Counted from the first letter of the stretch, positions 6,553 through 14,041 are shown. The stretch: 17,600 bases of DNA from Actinomycetes bacterium (GCA_030152105.1 JASLIH010000157.1:1-17600); one strand, 5' to 3'. Translations and numbers: made by a program. Notes: generated from the sequence alone by a model not told the origin.

Positions 6553-7944
6553 ATGACCCTCAAGCACCCCAAGGGGCCGCAGCCGCCCGCGGAAGACGTG
6601 TCGGTGGCCCCGCTCTTCACCCTGGAGGCCACGCGCATCCCGCGCCACCACCTGGCTGAGGGCGAGCTGGCGCCCGACATCGCCTACCAGATCATCCACG
6701 ACGAGCTGATGCTCGACGGCAACGCGCGCCTCAACCTGGCGACCTTCGTCACCACCTGGATGGAGCCCCAGGCGGAGTTGCTCATGGCCGAGTGCCTCGA
6801 CAAGAACATGATCGACAAGGACGAGTACCCGCAGACGGCCGCGCTGGAGATGCGCTGCGTCGACATCCTCGGCCGTCTCTGGCACGCCCCGGACGCCCAG
6901 CACGCCGTCGGCTGCTCGACCACCGGGTCCAGCGAGGCGGCGATGCTCGGCGGGCTGGCGTTCAAGCGCCACTGGCAGCAGCGGCGTCGCGCCGAGGGCA
7001 AGCCGGCCGGCAAGCCGAACATCGTCATGGGCATCAACGTCCAGGTGTGCTGGGAGAAGTTCGCGAACTACTGGGACGTCGAGATGCGCCTGGTCCCGAT
7101 GGAAGGGGACCGTTTCCACCTCTCGGCCGAGGAGGCGGTGGCGCGCTGCGACGAGAACACGATCGGCGTGGTCGCCATCCTCGGGTCCACGTTCGACGGC
7201 TCCTACGAACCGGTGAAGGAGATCTGCGACGCTCTCGACGAGCTCCAGGACCGGACCGGGCTCGACATCCCGGTGCATGTCGACGGCGCCTCCGGGGCCT
7301 TCGTGGCCCCGTTCGTCGACCCCGACCTCGAGTGGGACTTCCGCCTGCCCCGCGTCGCCTCGATCAACGCCTCGGGTCACAAGTACGGGCTGGTGCACCC
7401 GGGCGTCGGCTGGGTTATCTGGCGGGACGCCGAGGCGCTGCCCGAGGACCTGATCTTCTGGGTCAACTACCTGGGCGACAACATGCCGACGTTCGCGCTC
7501 AACTTCTCCCGGCCCGGCGCGCAGGTGGTCGCCCAGTACTACAACTTCCTCCGCCTCGGGTTCGAGGGCTACCGGGCGGTGCAGGGCTACGCCCGCGAGG
7601 TGGCCACCCAGCTCTCGTCCCAGATCGAAGCGCTCGGTCCCTTCGAGCTGCTCACGCGGGGCGACGAGCTGCCGGTGTTCGCCTTCACGGTCAAGGACGA
7701 CATCGACAACTTCACCGTCTTCGACGTCTCGGCGGCGCTCCGCGAACGTGGCTGGCAGGTGCCGGCCTACACCTTCCCCGACAACCGCACCGACCTGGCC
7801 GCCCTCCGGGTGGTCGTCCGCCGGGGCTTCACCCATGACACCGCCGACCTGCTCATCAGGGACCTCAAGCGCCAACTGCCCCGCCTGGAGAAGCAGCCCG
7901 CGCCCGCCCACGACGTCACCACGGCCTCCAGCTTCCACCACTAG
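6553..7944 (+). CDS. gadB: Glutamate decarboxylase (PLP-dependent)
   Basis: The enzyme converts L-glutamate plus a proton to GABA and CO2 in the cytoplasm; in bacteria this raises internal pH and can feed GABA metabolism. The 463-residue product aligns by eye along its full length with E. coli GadB (466). Shared stretches include DELMLDGNARLNLATF, WIDKDEYPQ-like IDKDEYPQTAA, TTGSSEAAMLGG, CDENTIGVV, VDGASGAF, WDFRLPRV and NFSRPGAQVVAQYY. The PLP lysine is Lys277 in SGHKYGL. The C-terminus ends SSFHH, matching the NSFKHT tail whose penultimate His caps the active site in the E. coli enzyme at neutral pH. ATG at 6553 follows AAGGAG by 8 bases. No glutamate/GABA antiporter is visible nearby. An open frame continuing upstream to 4549 is a GC-driven shadow of cydD. 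Confidence 0.95.
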   Translation: MTLKHPKGPQPPAEDVSVAPLFTLEATRIPRHHLAEGELAPDIAYQIIHDELMLDGNARLNLATFVTTWMEPQAELLMAECLDKNMIDKDEYPQTAALEMRCVDILGRLWHAPDAQHAVGCSTTGSSEAAMLGGLAFKRHWQQRRRAEGKPAGKPNIVMGINVQVCWEKFANYWDVEMRLVPMEGDRFHLSAEEAVARCDENTIGVVAILGSTFDGSYEPVKEICDALDELQDRTGLDIPVHVDGASGAFVAPFVDPDLEWDFRLPRVASINASGHKYGLVHPGVGWVIWRDAEALPEDLIFWVNYLGDNMPTFALNFSRPGAQVVAQYYNFLRLGFEGYRAVQGYAREVATQLSSQIEALGPFELLTRGDELPVFAFTVKDDIDNFTVFDVSAALRERGWQVPAYTFPDNRTDLAALRVVVRRGFTHDTADLLIRDLKRQLPRLEKQPAPAHDVTTASSFHH

Positions 7945-7959
7945 CCGCCCAGCTGGCGG
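7945..7959. terminator. Short hairpin between convergent gadB and VOC genes
   Basis: CCGCC-CAGCT-GGCGG begins immediately after the gadB stop and forms a five-base-pair GC stem with a five-base loop. It lies in the only 24 bases separating gadB from the convergent VOC gene, so it could terminate both. There is no T-run, the stem is short, and such hairpins arise easily at this GC content. Confidence 0.25.
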
Positions 7960-7968
7960 CGGCTGCGC

Positions 7969-8322
7969 TCAGCTCGGCTGGGTCGCGGTCGGGTGGCGCG
8001 GCTGGTAGAGGCCGAGCTCGACCCCGCCGGGAAGGGTGATGGCCGTCAGCAGCCCCCACCCCTGGTCGCTGACCGGCCGGGCGACCTCGATCCCCTCGGC
8101 CTGGAGGGTGGCCACGGTGGCGGCGACGTCGTCGGTCATCAGGTAGAGCTCGGCCCGGCCGCCCTGCTCGGCCGGGTGGACGGCGATCTCGGCCGGGGGC
8201 AGCGCGAAGATCAGCCAGCCGCCGCCGGCGTCGACCGACCGGGTCCCCAGCACCTTGGCCAGCACCGCCCGGGTGGCGTCGGGGTCGTCGCTGTAGAGGA
8301 TCGCGTGGGCGCCGTCGATCAT
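7969..8322 (-). CDS. VOC-superfamily protein (glyoxalase/dioxygenase fold)
   Basis: This 117-residue protein matches a single-domain vicinal oxygen chelate protein in size and layout. It starts with a strand carrying His6 (GAHAILYSDD), then the helix DATRAVLAKVLG, then WLIFALPPAEIAVHP. The second half has a strand ELYLMTDDVAATVATL and a closing strand with Glu in GGVELGLYQPRHP. His6 and that Glu are where VOC metal ligands usually sit, but substrate and reaction cannot be read. Members include glyoxalases, dioxygenases and antibiotic-binding proteins. The ATG at 8322 lies three bases after the stop of the CorA-like gene with only a weak ribosome site, so translation is probably coupled. It is the last gene of a three-gene minus-strand cluster. 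Confidence 0.85.
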   Translation of the reverse strand: MIDGAHAILYSDDPDATRAVLAKVLGTRSVDAGGGWLIFALPPAEIAVHPAEQGGRAELYLMTDDVAATVATLQAEGIEVARPVSDQGWGLLTAITLPGGVELGLYQPRHPTATQPS

Positions 8323-8325
8323 GGG

Positions 8326-9309
8326 TTACCACCATCCTTGGCGTTTGGTCCATCGGAGCAGGATCAACGACATGGCGACCATCACCGCCAGCACCACGGC
8401 GAGGTGGGGGACGTCGGTGTGGTCGTTGACGATCAGGTTCATCCCGTAGACCGACGACAGCGCGGTGATGGGCAGGGTGACGGCGGCGATCACCGCCAGT
8501 CGCTCGGCGGCGATCGTCATCTTGGTGTCGGTCCGGGCCTGGTAGAACTCGATCACGCCGTACAGGAACTCCTTTTGCCCGTCGGCCATGCCACTGACCC
8601 GCGCGAACTGGTCGGCCAGGTCCGCCACCAGCGCCTGGGACGCCCCGGGGACGAAGCGTTCCAGGGCCACCATGCGACCGTAGATCTCCCGGCTCAGGGT
8701 GGCCATCGTCCGGACCACGAGCAGCTCGTGCCGGGCGCGGAACAGCTCCTCGAGGAACTCCTCGGGGTCGGAGATCTCGTCGCGCATCAGCCGCTGCTCC
8801 AGGAGCCCCGCCTCCTGGGCGAGGGTCGCCACGAAGGACTCCTGGTGGCGGGCCACGGCGGAGACGATCGCGTACGACAGCTCGAACGACGAGGACACAC
8901 GCAACCGGCCCGACTCCACCCGCTTGCGCACCGCGCTGGTCTCGCGAAGGGCGGCCTCAGGAGGGACCGCCGGGTCGAGCGGCCCGTGCACGGTGACCAG
9001 GAACCCGGGCCCGACGAACTGGTCGAGCTCGACGTAGTGGACGGTGCCGCCCCGGCCGCGCTCGGGGGCGTGCAGGATGATGAACACGTGGTCGGAGTAG
9101 GCGTGGAGCTTGGGGACCTGGCTGCGCTCCACGCAGTCCTGGACGGCCAGCCGGTGGAACCCGAACACCTCGGTGAGCACCCGGACGCTCTCCTCGTCAC
9201 AGGTGGGGATGTCCACCCACACGATCCCCTCCTGCAGGGCGATCAGCATGTCGAGCTCTTCGGCAGGTCGTTGCTCGACGCCGCCGCCGGCTACCAACCA
9301 GACGTCCAT
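8326..9309 (-). CDS. CorA-family divalent metal (Mg2+/Co2+) channel
   Basis: CorA proteins are pentameric membrane channels that take up magnesium and sometimes cobalt or nickel. The 327-residue product has the family layout: a long cytoplasmic alpha/beta domain, a charged helical stalk, and two C-terminal membrane helices at about 271-288 and 302-319. The signature GMN at 289-291 closes the first helix (SSVYGMN). The usual acidic periplasmic loop after GMN is here NLIVNDHTDVPH. The C-terminus ends in basic and aromatic residues (RWTKRQGWW), as expected on the cytoplasmic side. ATG at 9309 has GGGAGG 10 bases upstream and lies inside the 3' end of the MFS gene (19-base overlap). The metal specificity is unknown; the family call is firm. 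Confidence 0.92.
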   Translation of the reverse strand: MDVWLVAGGGVEQRPAEELDMLIALQEGIVWVDIPTCDEESVRVLTEVFGFHRLAVQDCVERSQVPKLHAYSDHVFIILHAPERGRGGTVHYVELDQFVGPGFLVTVHGPLDPAVPPEAALRETSAVRKRVESGRLRVSSSFELSYAIVSAVARHQESFVATLAQEAGLLEQRLMRDEISDPEEFLEELFRARHELLVVRTMATLSREIYGRMVALERFVPGASQALVADLADQFARVSGMADGQKEFLYGVIEFYQARTDTKMTIAAERLAVIAAVTLPITALSSVYGMNLIVNDHTDVPHLAVVLAVMVAMSLILLRWTKRQGWW

Positions 9310-10598
9310 GACCTCGGCACCTCCCTGCCCTGACGCTCCGGCGTTGCAGGCTGAGCTTCGCTGATCGGCACCGGCTCGGCCACCCCTGGGTTCCAGGACT
9401 CCCGGGAGGTCGTGGCCGCCGGGGGGACCGACACGCCGATGGCCAGGGTGGCGACACCGATCCCGGCCAGGGCCAGGAACGGGACGCGGTAGGACCCGGC
9501 CGCGTCATACAGCGCGCCGGCCAGGACCGGGCCGGTGGCGGCCAGCAGGTAGCCGACCAGCAGGGCCATGCCGGACAGGCTGGCCGCCTCCGCCGGGGTC
9601 GGGGCCAGCTTGACCAGCAGGGTGAGGGCGAGGGCGAACATCCCGCCGACGCCAAGGCCGAGGAGGGCCGCCCACAGCCACGGGGCGGCGGTCGGGGCCA
9701 GGCCGAAGGCGGCCAGCATGACCGTGGCCGTGCCGACGCACAGGGCCAGCCACGGCCGGTGGTCGCCGGTGCGGTCGGCCAGGGCGGGGACGGCCAGGGC
9801 CGAGAAGATCTGGGTGAAGCTGAAGAGCCCGAGCAGCAGCCCGGCCCGGCCGGCGCTCCACCCGGCGTCCACATACAGCGGCGCCAGCCAGGTGAGGGCG
9901 GCGTAGTAGAGCAGCGACTGGAGTCCCATGTAGAGGGTGACCCGCCAGGCGACGGCGCTGCCCCAGGGAAGCCGGGCCCGCCCCGGGGCCGGGTCGGCCG
10001 CGACCCGCAGCCGCCGGGTCACCGGCACCCAGGCGGCCAGCGCGGCCAGCGCCAGCAGCGCCCAGGCGGCGATCGCGGGCGGCCAGCCGACGCCCAGCGC
10101 GTCCATCAGGGGCACGGTGGCCACGGAGGCGAGCATCGCCCCGGCGACCAGGCCGGCGGTGTAGAGGCCGGTGACCGCGCCCGGGCGGGACGGGAACCAG
10201 GCCTTCACCACCCCGGGGAGCAGCGCCCCGCCGATCGCGATCCCGATCCCGGCGAGCAGGGTCCCGCCGTACAGCACCACCGCCGAGTCGTCGACGCCCC
10301 GGACCAGGGTGCCGCCGACGACCAGGATGAGCGCGCAGGACACGGCCGCCTCCCGCCCGACCCGCCGTGCCAGGGCCGCCCCGACCGGGGCGAACACCCC
10401 CATGCAGAGCACCGGCAGGGCGGTGAGGAGCCCGGCCCCGGTGGCCGACAGCCCGAGGTCGGTCTGGATGGCGTCCAGCACCGGCGGCACGGCGGTGATG
10501 GCCGGCCGCAGGTTCACCGCGACCGCGACCACGACCACCAGCAGCCCCAACCCGGGCCGGATACTGGCCGGCCGCGGGCGGGTGGAGCGCTGGGACAT
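9291..10598 (-). CDS. MFS transporter, CynX/NimT-like
   Basis: This 435-residue protein has about twelve hydrophobic segments in two halves of six, split by a basic loop near RRLRVAADPAPGRARL. The first helix ends in NLRPAITAVPPVL, the pattern of the CynX/NimT branch of the major facilitator superfamily, whose named members are linked to cyanate (CynX) and nitroimidazoles (NimT). The substrate here cannot be deduced, and no cyanase gene is nearby. A polar tail of about 45 residues follows the last helix and overlaps the start of the CorA gene. ATG at 10598 is preferred because GGCGG lies 8 bases upstream; GTG at 10604 is too close to that box. Two overlapping hairpins lie just upstream. Confidence 0.88.
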   Translation of the reverse strand: MSQRSTRPRPASIRPGLGLLVVVVAVAVNLRPAITAVPPVLDAIQTDLGLSATGAGLLTALPVLCMGVFAPVGAALARRVGREAAVSCALILVVGGTLVRGVDDSAVVLYGGTLLAGIGIAIGGALLPGVVKAWFPSRPGAVTGLYTAGLVAGAMLASVATVPLMDALGVGWPPAIAAWALLALAALAAWVPVTRRLRVAADPAPGRARLPWGSAVAWRVTLYMGLQSLLYYAALTWLAPLYVDAGWSAGRAGLLLGLFSFTQIFSALAVPALADRTGDHRPWLALCVGTATVMLAAFGLAPTAAPWLWAALLGLGVGGMFALALTLLVKLAPTPAEAASLSGMALLVGYLLAATGPVLAGALYDAAGSYRVPFLALAGIGVATLAIGVSVPPAATTSRESWNPGVAEPVPISEAQPATPERQGREVPRSWTSGW

Positions 10599-10619
10599 GG
10601 GCACGACCGCCGTCTCGCT

Positions 10620-10669
10620 TCGGGGTGACGACCATGAAGGTCACCCCGACACGGTGCCACACCGTCGGG
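10620..10669 (-). promoter_or_regulatory. Two overlapping hairpins before the MFS gene
   Basis: A perfect 10-base inverted repeat has arms TCGGGGTGAC (10620-10629) and GTCACCCCGA (10640-10649) around a 10-base loop. A second hairpin pairs ACGGTG (10651-10656) with CACCGT (10660-10665) around CCA; after a two-base bulge the stem extends with CCCG (10645-10648) and CGGG (10666-10669). The two share 10645-10648, so in RNA they exclude each other. They lie between the aldo/keto reductase stop and the MFS start. They could be a terminator/antiterminator pair, a leader, or a DNA operator. No T-run follows. Confidence 0.45.
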
Positions 10670-10708
10670 TGCCAGGTGCGGTCGCGCCGGCCGGGGTCAG
10701 GGCCTGGC

Positions 10709-11695
10709 TCACGGCGCAACCTCCTCGCCGTCACGAAGGTGGCGGCCGGCGGCGTCCAGGCGGGCCCGCACGTCGTCGTCCAGGTGCAGGTCCACGGCGC
10801 CGAGCAGCTCATCCAGCTGGGCAACAGTGCTGGCGCCAACGACCGGGATCATTGGCGGCTGGCCCTGCATGAGCCAGGCCAGTACCACCTGGGCCGGGGT
10901 CGCCCCCAGCTCGGCCGCCAGCTCGCCCAGGACCGCTAGCCGTACCTGGTTGCTGGGATGGGCATAGCCGTCCGGCGGTGCCTCACCAGGACGGGCGTAG
11001 ACCCCCTTGAGCAGCGGTGAGTAGGCCAGCAGGGTCAGGTCCTCGGCGGTGGCGTAGTCGATCAGCTCCTCGGTGACCAGGTTGAGCTGCCCCGGGTCTG
11101 GCTGTGCCAGCAGGTAGCTGTGCTCCTGCTGCACGCACTGGTAGGCGGGGCGGCCGCCGGCCCGGGCGATCGCCCGTGCCCGCTCGATCCGCCAGGTGGC
11201 GTGGTTGCTGGCCCCGAGCAGGCCCACCGTGCCGCGCTCGGCCAGCTCGGCCAGCGCGTCGACAGTCTCCTCCAGCGGGGTGGCGCGGTCGTCGATGTGG
11301 GCGTAGTAGAGGTCCAGCCGCTCGACGCCGAGCTGGCGCAGGCTGGTCTCAGCGTCCTCCCGGATCGTCTTGGCGCCAAGGCCCTGCCAGTGCTCGGGGC
11401 TCGGGTCGCCGGCGACCAGGGTCCGTGCGCCCACCTTGGTGGCGACGACGACCTCGTCGGTCACGCCTCGGGACCGCCGCCAGCGGCCGATGACCCGCTC
11501 ACTCTCCCCGGCGTCGCCGTGCCACTGGCCGTAGTTGTTGGCCGTGTCGAGGAAGGTGCCACCCGCCTCCACGAAGCGGTCCAGGATGGCGAAGGAGGTC
11601 GGCTCGTCGGTCCGGTAGCCGAAGTACATCGTGCCCAGGCAGAGCTGGCTCACCTGGATGCTGACCCTGCCGTCGCTCAGCTGCCGCTGCCGCAT
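10709..11695 (-). CDS. Aldo/keto reductase family oxidoreductase
   Basis: Aldo/keto reductases are cytosolic NAD(P)H-dependent enzymes with a TIM-barrel fold that reduce carbonyls. The 328-residue protein carries the full catalytic tetrad: Asp50 and Tyr55 in FLDTANNYG, Lys87 in VVVATKVG, and His133 in LYYAHIDD. Later barrel features are present, including LLGASNHATWRIERA, QQEHSYL and the cofactor-phosphate region VVGASTVAQLDELLGA. The substrate is not deducible. ATG at 11695 follows AAAGGAG by 8 bases, so unlike its divergent neighbour it has an ordinary leader. TAGCCT on the minus strand (11743 to 11738) could be its -10 box. It diverges from a MocR-type regulator, a common arrangement of regulator and target. 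Confidence 0.92.
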   Translation of the reverse strand: MRQRQLSDGRVSIQVSQLCLGTMYFGYRTDEPTSFAILDRFVEAGGTFLDTANNYGQWHGDAGESERVIGRWRRSRGVTDEVVVATKVGARTLVAGDPSPEHWQGLGAKTIREDAETSLRQLGVERLDLYYAHIDDRATPLEETVDALAELAERGTVGLLGASNHATWRIERARAIARAGGRPAYQCVQQEHSYLLAQPDPGQLNLVTEELIDYATAEDLTLLAYSPLLKGVYARPGEAPPDGYAHPSNQVRLAVLGELAAELGATPAQVVLAWLMQGQPPMIPVVGASTVAQLDELLGAVDLHLDDDVRARLDAAGRHLRDGEEVAP

Positions 11696-11778
11696 GGTGA
11701 TTGCTCCTTTCAGCTTGCGCGGGCCGGGAACGCCACCAGGCTAGTCCAGCCATTGGTATGGAAGTACAGTCCGATCTG
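11696..11778. promoter_or_regulatory. Compact divergent promoter, MocR regulator / aldo-keto reductase
   Basis: Within 83 bases lie TACAGT (11765-11770), a plausible plus-strand -10 ending eight bases before ATG 11779, and minus-strand TAGCCT (11743-11738), a plausible -10 for the reductase. Between them TGGTAT (11754-11759) reads ATACCA on the minus strand, identical to the half-site reported for the related regulator GabR of Bacillus subtilis. AGTCC recurs at 11743/11744 and 11768, and ATTGGT (11752) is mirrored by ACCAAT at 11794. Neither promoter has a good -35. A regulator bound here could control both genes. Confidence 0.4.
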
Positions 11779-13218
11779 ATGGAACGATTCCAGACCAATC
11801 TCGCCTGGGACGCGCTCCTGGAGCTGGGCGACCGGCACGGGCCACTGCACGCCCGACTGTCGAGTGCCCTGCGCGAGGCGATCCGCGACGGCCGCCTCCC
11901 CGCCGGCAGCGCCCTGCCGCCCAGCCGCACCCTTGCCGAAGACCTCGGCTGCTCACGCTGGGTCGTGACCGAGGCCTACGCCCAGCTCGCTGCCGAGGGC
12001 TACCTCGACGCCCGGGTCGGCTCCGCGACCCGTGTGCGACTCCTCGGCGGGGTGGCCGCCGGCCACCCGCCACCCGAGGCCCCGGCGGGCTGGGTGCCGC
12101 GGATCGACCTGGCCCCCGGGCTGCCCGACCTGCGCGCCTTCCCGCTGGGACGCTGGGTCTCGGCCCTGCGCTCGGTCGCCTCCGCCCTGCCCTATGCCGA
12201 GCTCGGGTACCCCGACCCCGCCGGCCATCCCCAGCTCCGCCACCTCCTGGCGGGGTACCTGACGCGGGTACGGGGTGCCCAGGCCGACCCTGCCCACCTG
12301 ACGGTGTGCCACGGCGTGACGGACGCGACCGGCCGCGTCTGTCAGGCCCTGCGAGCGGCCGGCATCGGCGCCGTCGCGGTCGAAGACCCGGGCTGGCACC
12401 GGCTGCGCGCGGCCGCCGCCACCGCCGGGCTGCGGATCGCGCCGACCAGGGTCGACCGCCACGGGCTGCGGGTCGGCGACCTCGACGCCGACCCCGCGGT
12501 GCGCGCCGCAATCGTCAGCCCGACCCACCAGTTCCCGACCGGTGTGGTGCTCTCGGCGGAACGCCGCGGCGCCCTGCTCAGCTGGGCCCGCCGGGTCGAC
12601 GGGCTGATCCTTGAGGACGACTACGACGCCGAGTTCCGCTATGACCGCCGGCCGGTCGGGACCATGCAGGGCACCGACCCGTCCCGGGTGGTGCTGCTCG
12701 GGTCGCTGTCCAAGACGCTCTCGCCGGCCCTGGGCATCGGCTGGATGGTGACACCGCCGGCCTGGACCGGGCCGCTGCGGGCCACGACCGGACCCCTGAC
12801 CTGGCCGGCAACCCTCGACCAGCTCACCTTCGCCGCCTTCCTCCAGGCCGGCGCCTACGACCGCCACCTACGCGCCGCCCGCAAGCGCTACCGCCTGCGC
12901 CGCGACCGGCTGGTCCGGGCCCTGGGCGAGCGCCTTCCCGGCGCCCGCGTCCTGGGCGTGGCCGCCGGGCTGCACCTGCTGGTGCTCCTCGACAGCACGG
13001 TGGACTCTGCCGTGGTGGTCGCCCGGGCCGCGGCCGGCGGCATGCGGGTCGCCAACCTGGACACCTACCGGGTCGGCGACGATGCCCTCGGCCCCGGCCT
13101 CGTGCTCGGCTACGGCAACCTCGCCGATGGCCAGGTCGAGGAGGCCGTGGCCCTGCTCGCGACGGCTGTGACCGAGGCCATGGGCACGGTCACCTCGCCG
13201 GGACCTGGCCGCAGGTGA
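11779..13218 (+). CDS. MocR/GabR-type GntR regulator with aminotransferase-like domain
   Basis: MocR proteins fuse a GntR winged-helix DNA-binding domain to a fold-type I aminotransferase domain that binds PLP and senses small amines or vitamin B6. The 479-residue protein has the GntR part at about 20-90 (GPLHARLSSALREAIRDGRL, LPPSRTLAEDLG, VVTEAYAQLAAEGYL). The aminotransferase domain contains PTHQFPTGVVLS, EDDYDAEFRY with the PLP-nitrogen Asp, and the Schiff-base Lys312 in SLSKTLSPAL. The next residue expected to be Arg, which contacts the PLP phosphate (PALRxGW), is Gly319 here. I chose ATG 11779, without a ribosome site but 8 bases after TACAGT, suggesting a leaderless message. ATG 11758 and TTG 11701 are in-frame alternatives. 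The 3' end overlaps the convergent dehydrogenase-like gene by 29 bases. Confidence 0.9.
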   Translation: MERFQTNLAWDALLELGDRHGPLHARLSSALREAIRDGRLPAGSALPPSRTLAEDLGCSRWVVTEAYAQLAAEGYLDARVGSATRVRLLGGVAAGHPPPEAPAGWVPRIDLAPGLPDLRAFPLGRWVSALRSVASALPYAELGYPDPAGHPQLRHLLAGYLTRVRGAQADPAHLTVCHGVTDATGRVCQALRAAGIGAVAVEDPGWHRLRAAAATAGLRIAPTRVDRHGLRVGDLDADPAVRAAIVSPTHQFPTGVVLSAERRGALLSWARRVDGLILEDDYDAEFRYDRRPVGTMQGTDPSRVVLLGSLSKTLSPALGIGWMVTPPAWTGPLRATTGPLTWPATLDQLTFAAFLQAGAYDRHLRAARKRYRLRRDRLVRALGERLPGARVLGVAAGLHLLVLLDSTVDSAVVVARAAAGGMRVANLDTYRVGDDALGPGLVLGYGNLADGQVEEAVALLATAVTEAMGTVTSPGPGRR

Positions 13219-13984
13219 GGTTGGCGGCGGTCGCGGTCATGGCGCTGGCGTGGTCGGAGGCCATGAAGGCGGCCGCGTTGCCAACCTCGGCCAGCGACGT
13301 CAACCGGTCCAGCTGGCTGCTTCCCCGCATCCAGGCGATCAGCTCGGCTCGCGTCATGCCGTCGCCGGACCCGGTGCCGTAGCCGGGGAACAGGTCGATG
13401 TCGGCGAGGGCCTCGGGAAGGCCGGTCGTCTGCAGCCAGACGACCCGGACGCCGTGCCTGCCCAGCTCGCACGCCCACTGGCGGCACTGGCTCTCGATGG
13501 CGTCGAAGGTGACGCCGGTCCCGCCGACCTCGGGGATGGCCAGGCGGGCGGTGGCCGCCGTGATCGCCATGACCACGCCCGACCCCTGCCTGGTCATGTG
13601 CCGCGCGGCCGCCCTGGTGGTCAGGAACTGCGACCGCATGGCCGTCGTGATCGGCCGGGCGAAGTCCTCGAACGACATCTCGAGCAGCGGCGCGCCGTGG
13701 ACATCTCCGTGGCCGATGGCGTTGAAGGACACGTCGATGCCTCCGGCCTTGGCGGCCACGGCGTCGGCGTGCTCGTCGACGGCCCGCTGGTCGAGCGCGT
13801 CGACCTTTGCCGTCTCGACCGCTCCTCCGGAGCCGGCGATCTCACGGGCCACCTCGTCGAGGGTGGCCCGGGTGCGGCCGGCGAGAAAGACGCTCGCGCC
13901 CTCGCGGGCGAAGGCGCGGGCCACGGCGCGACCCACCGACCCGGCCCCTCCATAGACCACGGCCTTCTTGTCCTCCAGCAGCAT
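13190..13984 (-). CDS. Divergent short-chain dehydrogenase/reductase (SDR) lacking Tyr-Lys pair
   Basis: This is a Rossmann-fold protein of 264 residues, the usual SDR size. The nucleotide-binding loop is YGGAGSVG at 11-18, Arg37 (LAGRT) suggests NADP preference, VDAL at 61-64 contacts adenine, and FNAIGHGDV at 88-95 replaces the usual NNAG. The typical Tyr-x-x-x-Lys is absent. Counting back from the conserved R..A.EL helix (168-174), the positions hold Thr156 and Phe160. The C-terminus ends MTATAANLTCGQ, a signature I associate with a recognisable actinobacterial SDR subgroup. It may be a non-classical reductase or a binding protein. ATG 13984 follows AGGAGG by 7 bases. It diverges from the cyclase gene with 57 bases between them. 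Confidence 0.88.
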   Translation of the reverse strand: MLLEDKKAVVYGGAGSVGRAVARAFAREGASVFLAGRTRATLDEVAREIAGSGGAVETAKVDALDQRAVDEHADAVAAKAGGIDVSFNAIGHGDVHGAPLLEMSFEDFARPITTAMRSQFLTTRAAARHMTRQGSGVVMAITAATARLAIPEVGGTGVTFDAIESQCRQWACELGRHGVRVVWLQTTGLPEALADIDLFPGYGTGSGDGMTRAELIAWMRGSSQLDRLTSLAEVGNAAAFMASDHASAMTATAANLTCGQVPAR

Positions 13985-14041
13985 CGTTGTCCTCCTCGAG
14001 GTCGAGTGCTCGATCGATGACAGGCAGCATAGAGTCAGCGG
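13985..14041. promoter_or_regulatory. Divergent promoter, SDR-like gene / cyclase gene
   Basis: The spacer holds TAGAGT at 14030-14035, a TANNNT -10 candidate six bases before ATG 14042 on the plus strand. No Shine-Dalgarno sequence precedes that ATG. An almost perfect palindrome, TCGAG-TG-CTCGA, occupies 14002-14013 and sits about where a -35 element would be, so it is an operator candidate. The minus-strand gene has its AGGAGG at about 13992-13997. No clear -35 was found for either direction. Confidence 0.4.

Noticed and set aside
6532..7941. 469-residue minus-strand frame opposite gadB
   Set aside because: It is antisense shadow; gadB is full-length and clearly homologous to known decarboxylases.
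10592..10636. A leader peptide starting at ATG 10636 in the loop of the hairpin before the MFS gene
   Set aside because: The frame does not end in a short peptide but runs on out of frame through the MFS gene, and there is no ribosome site before that ATG.
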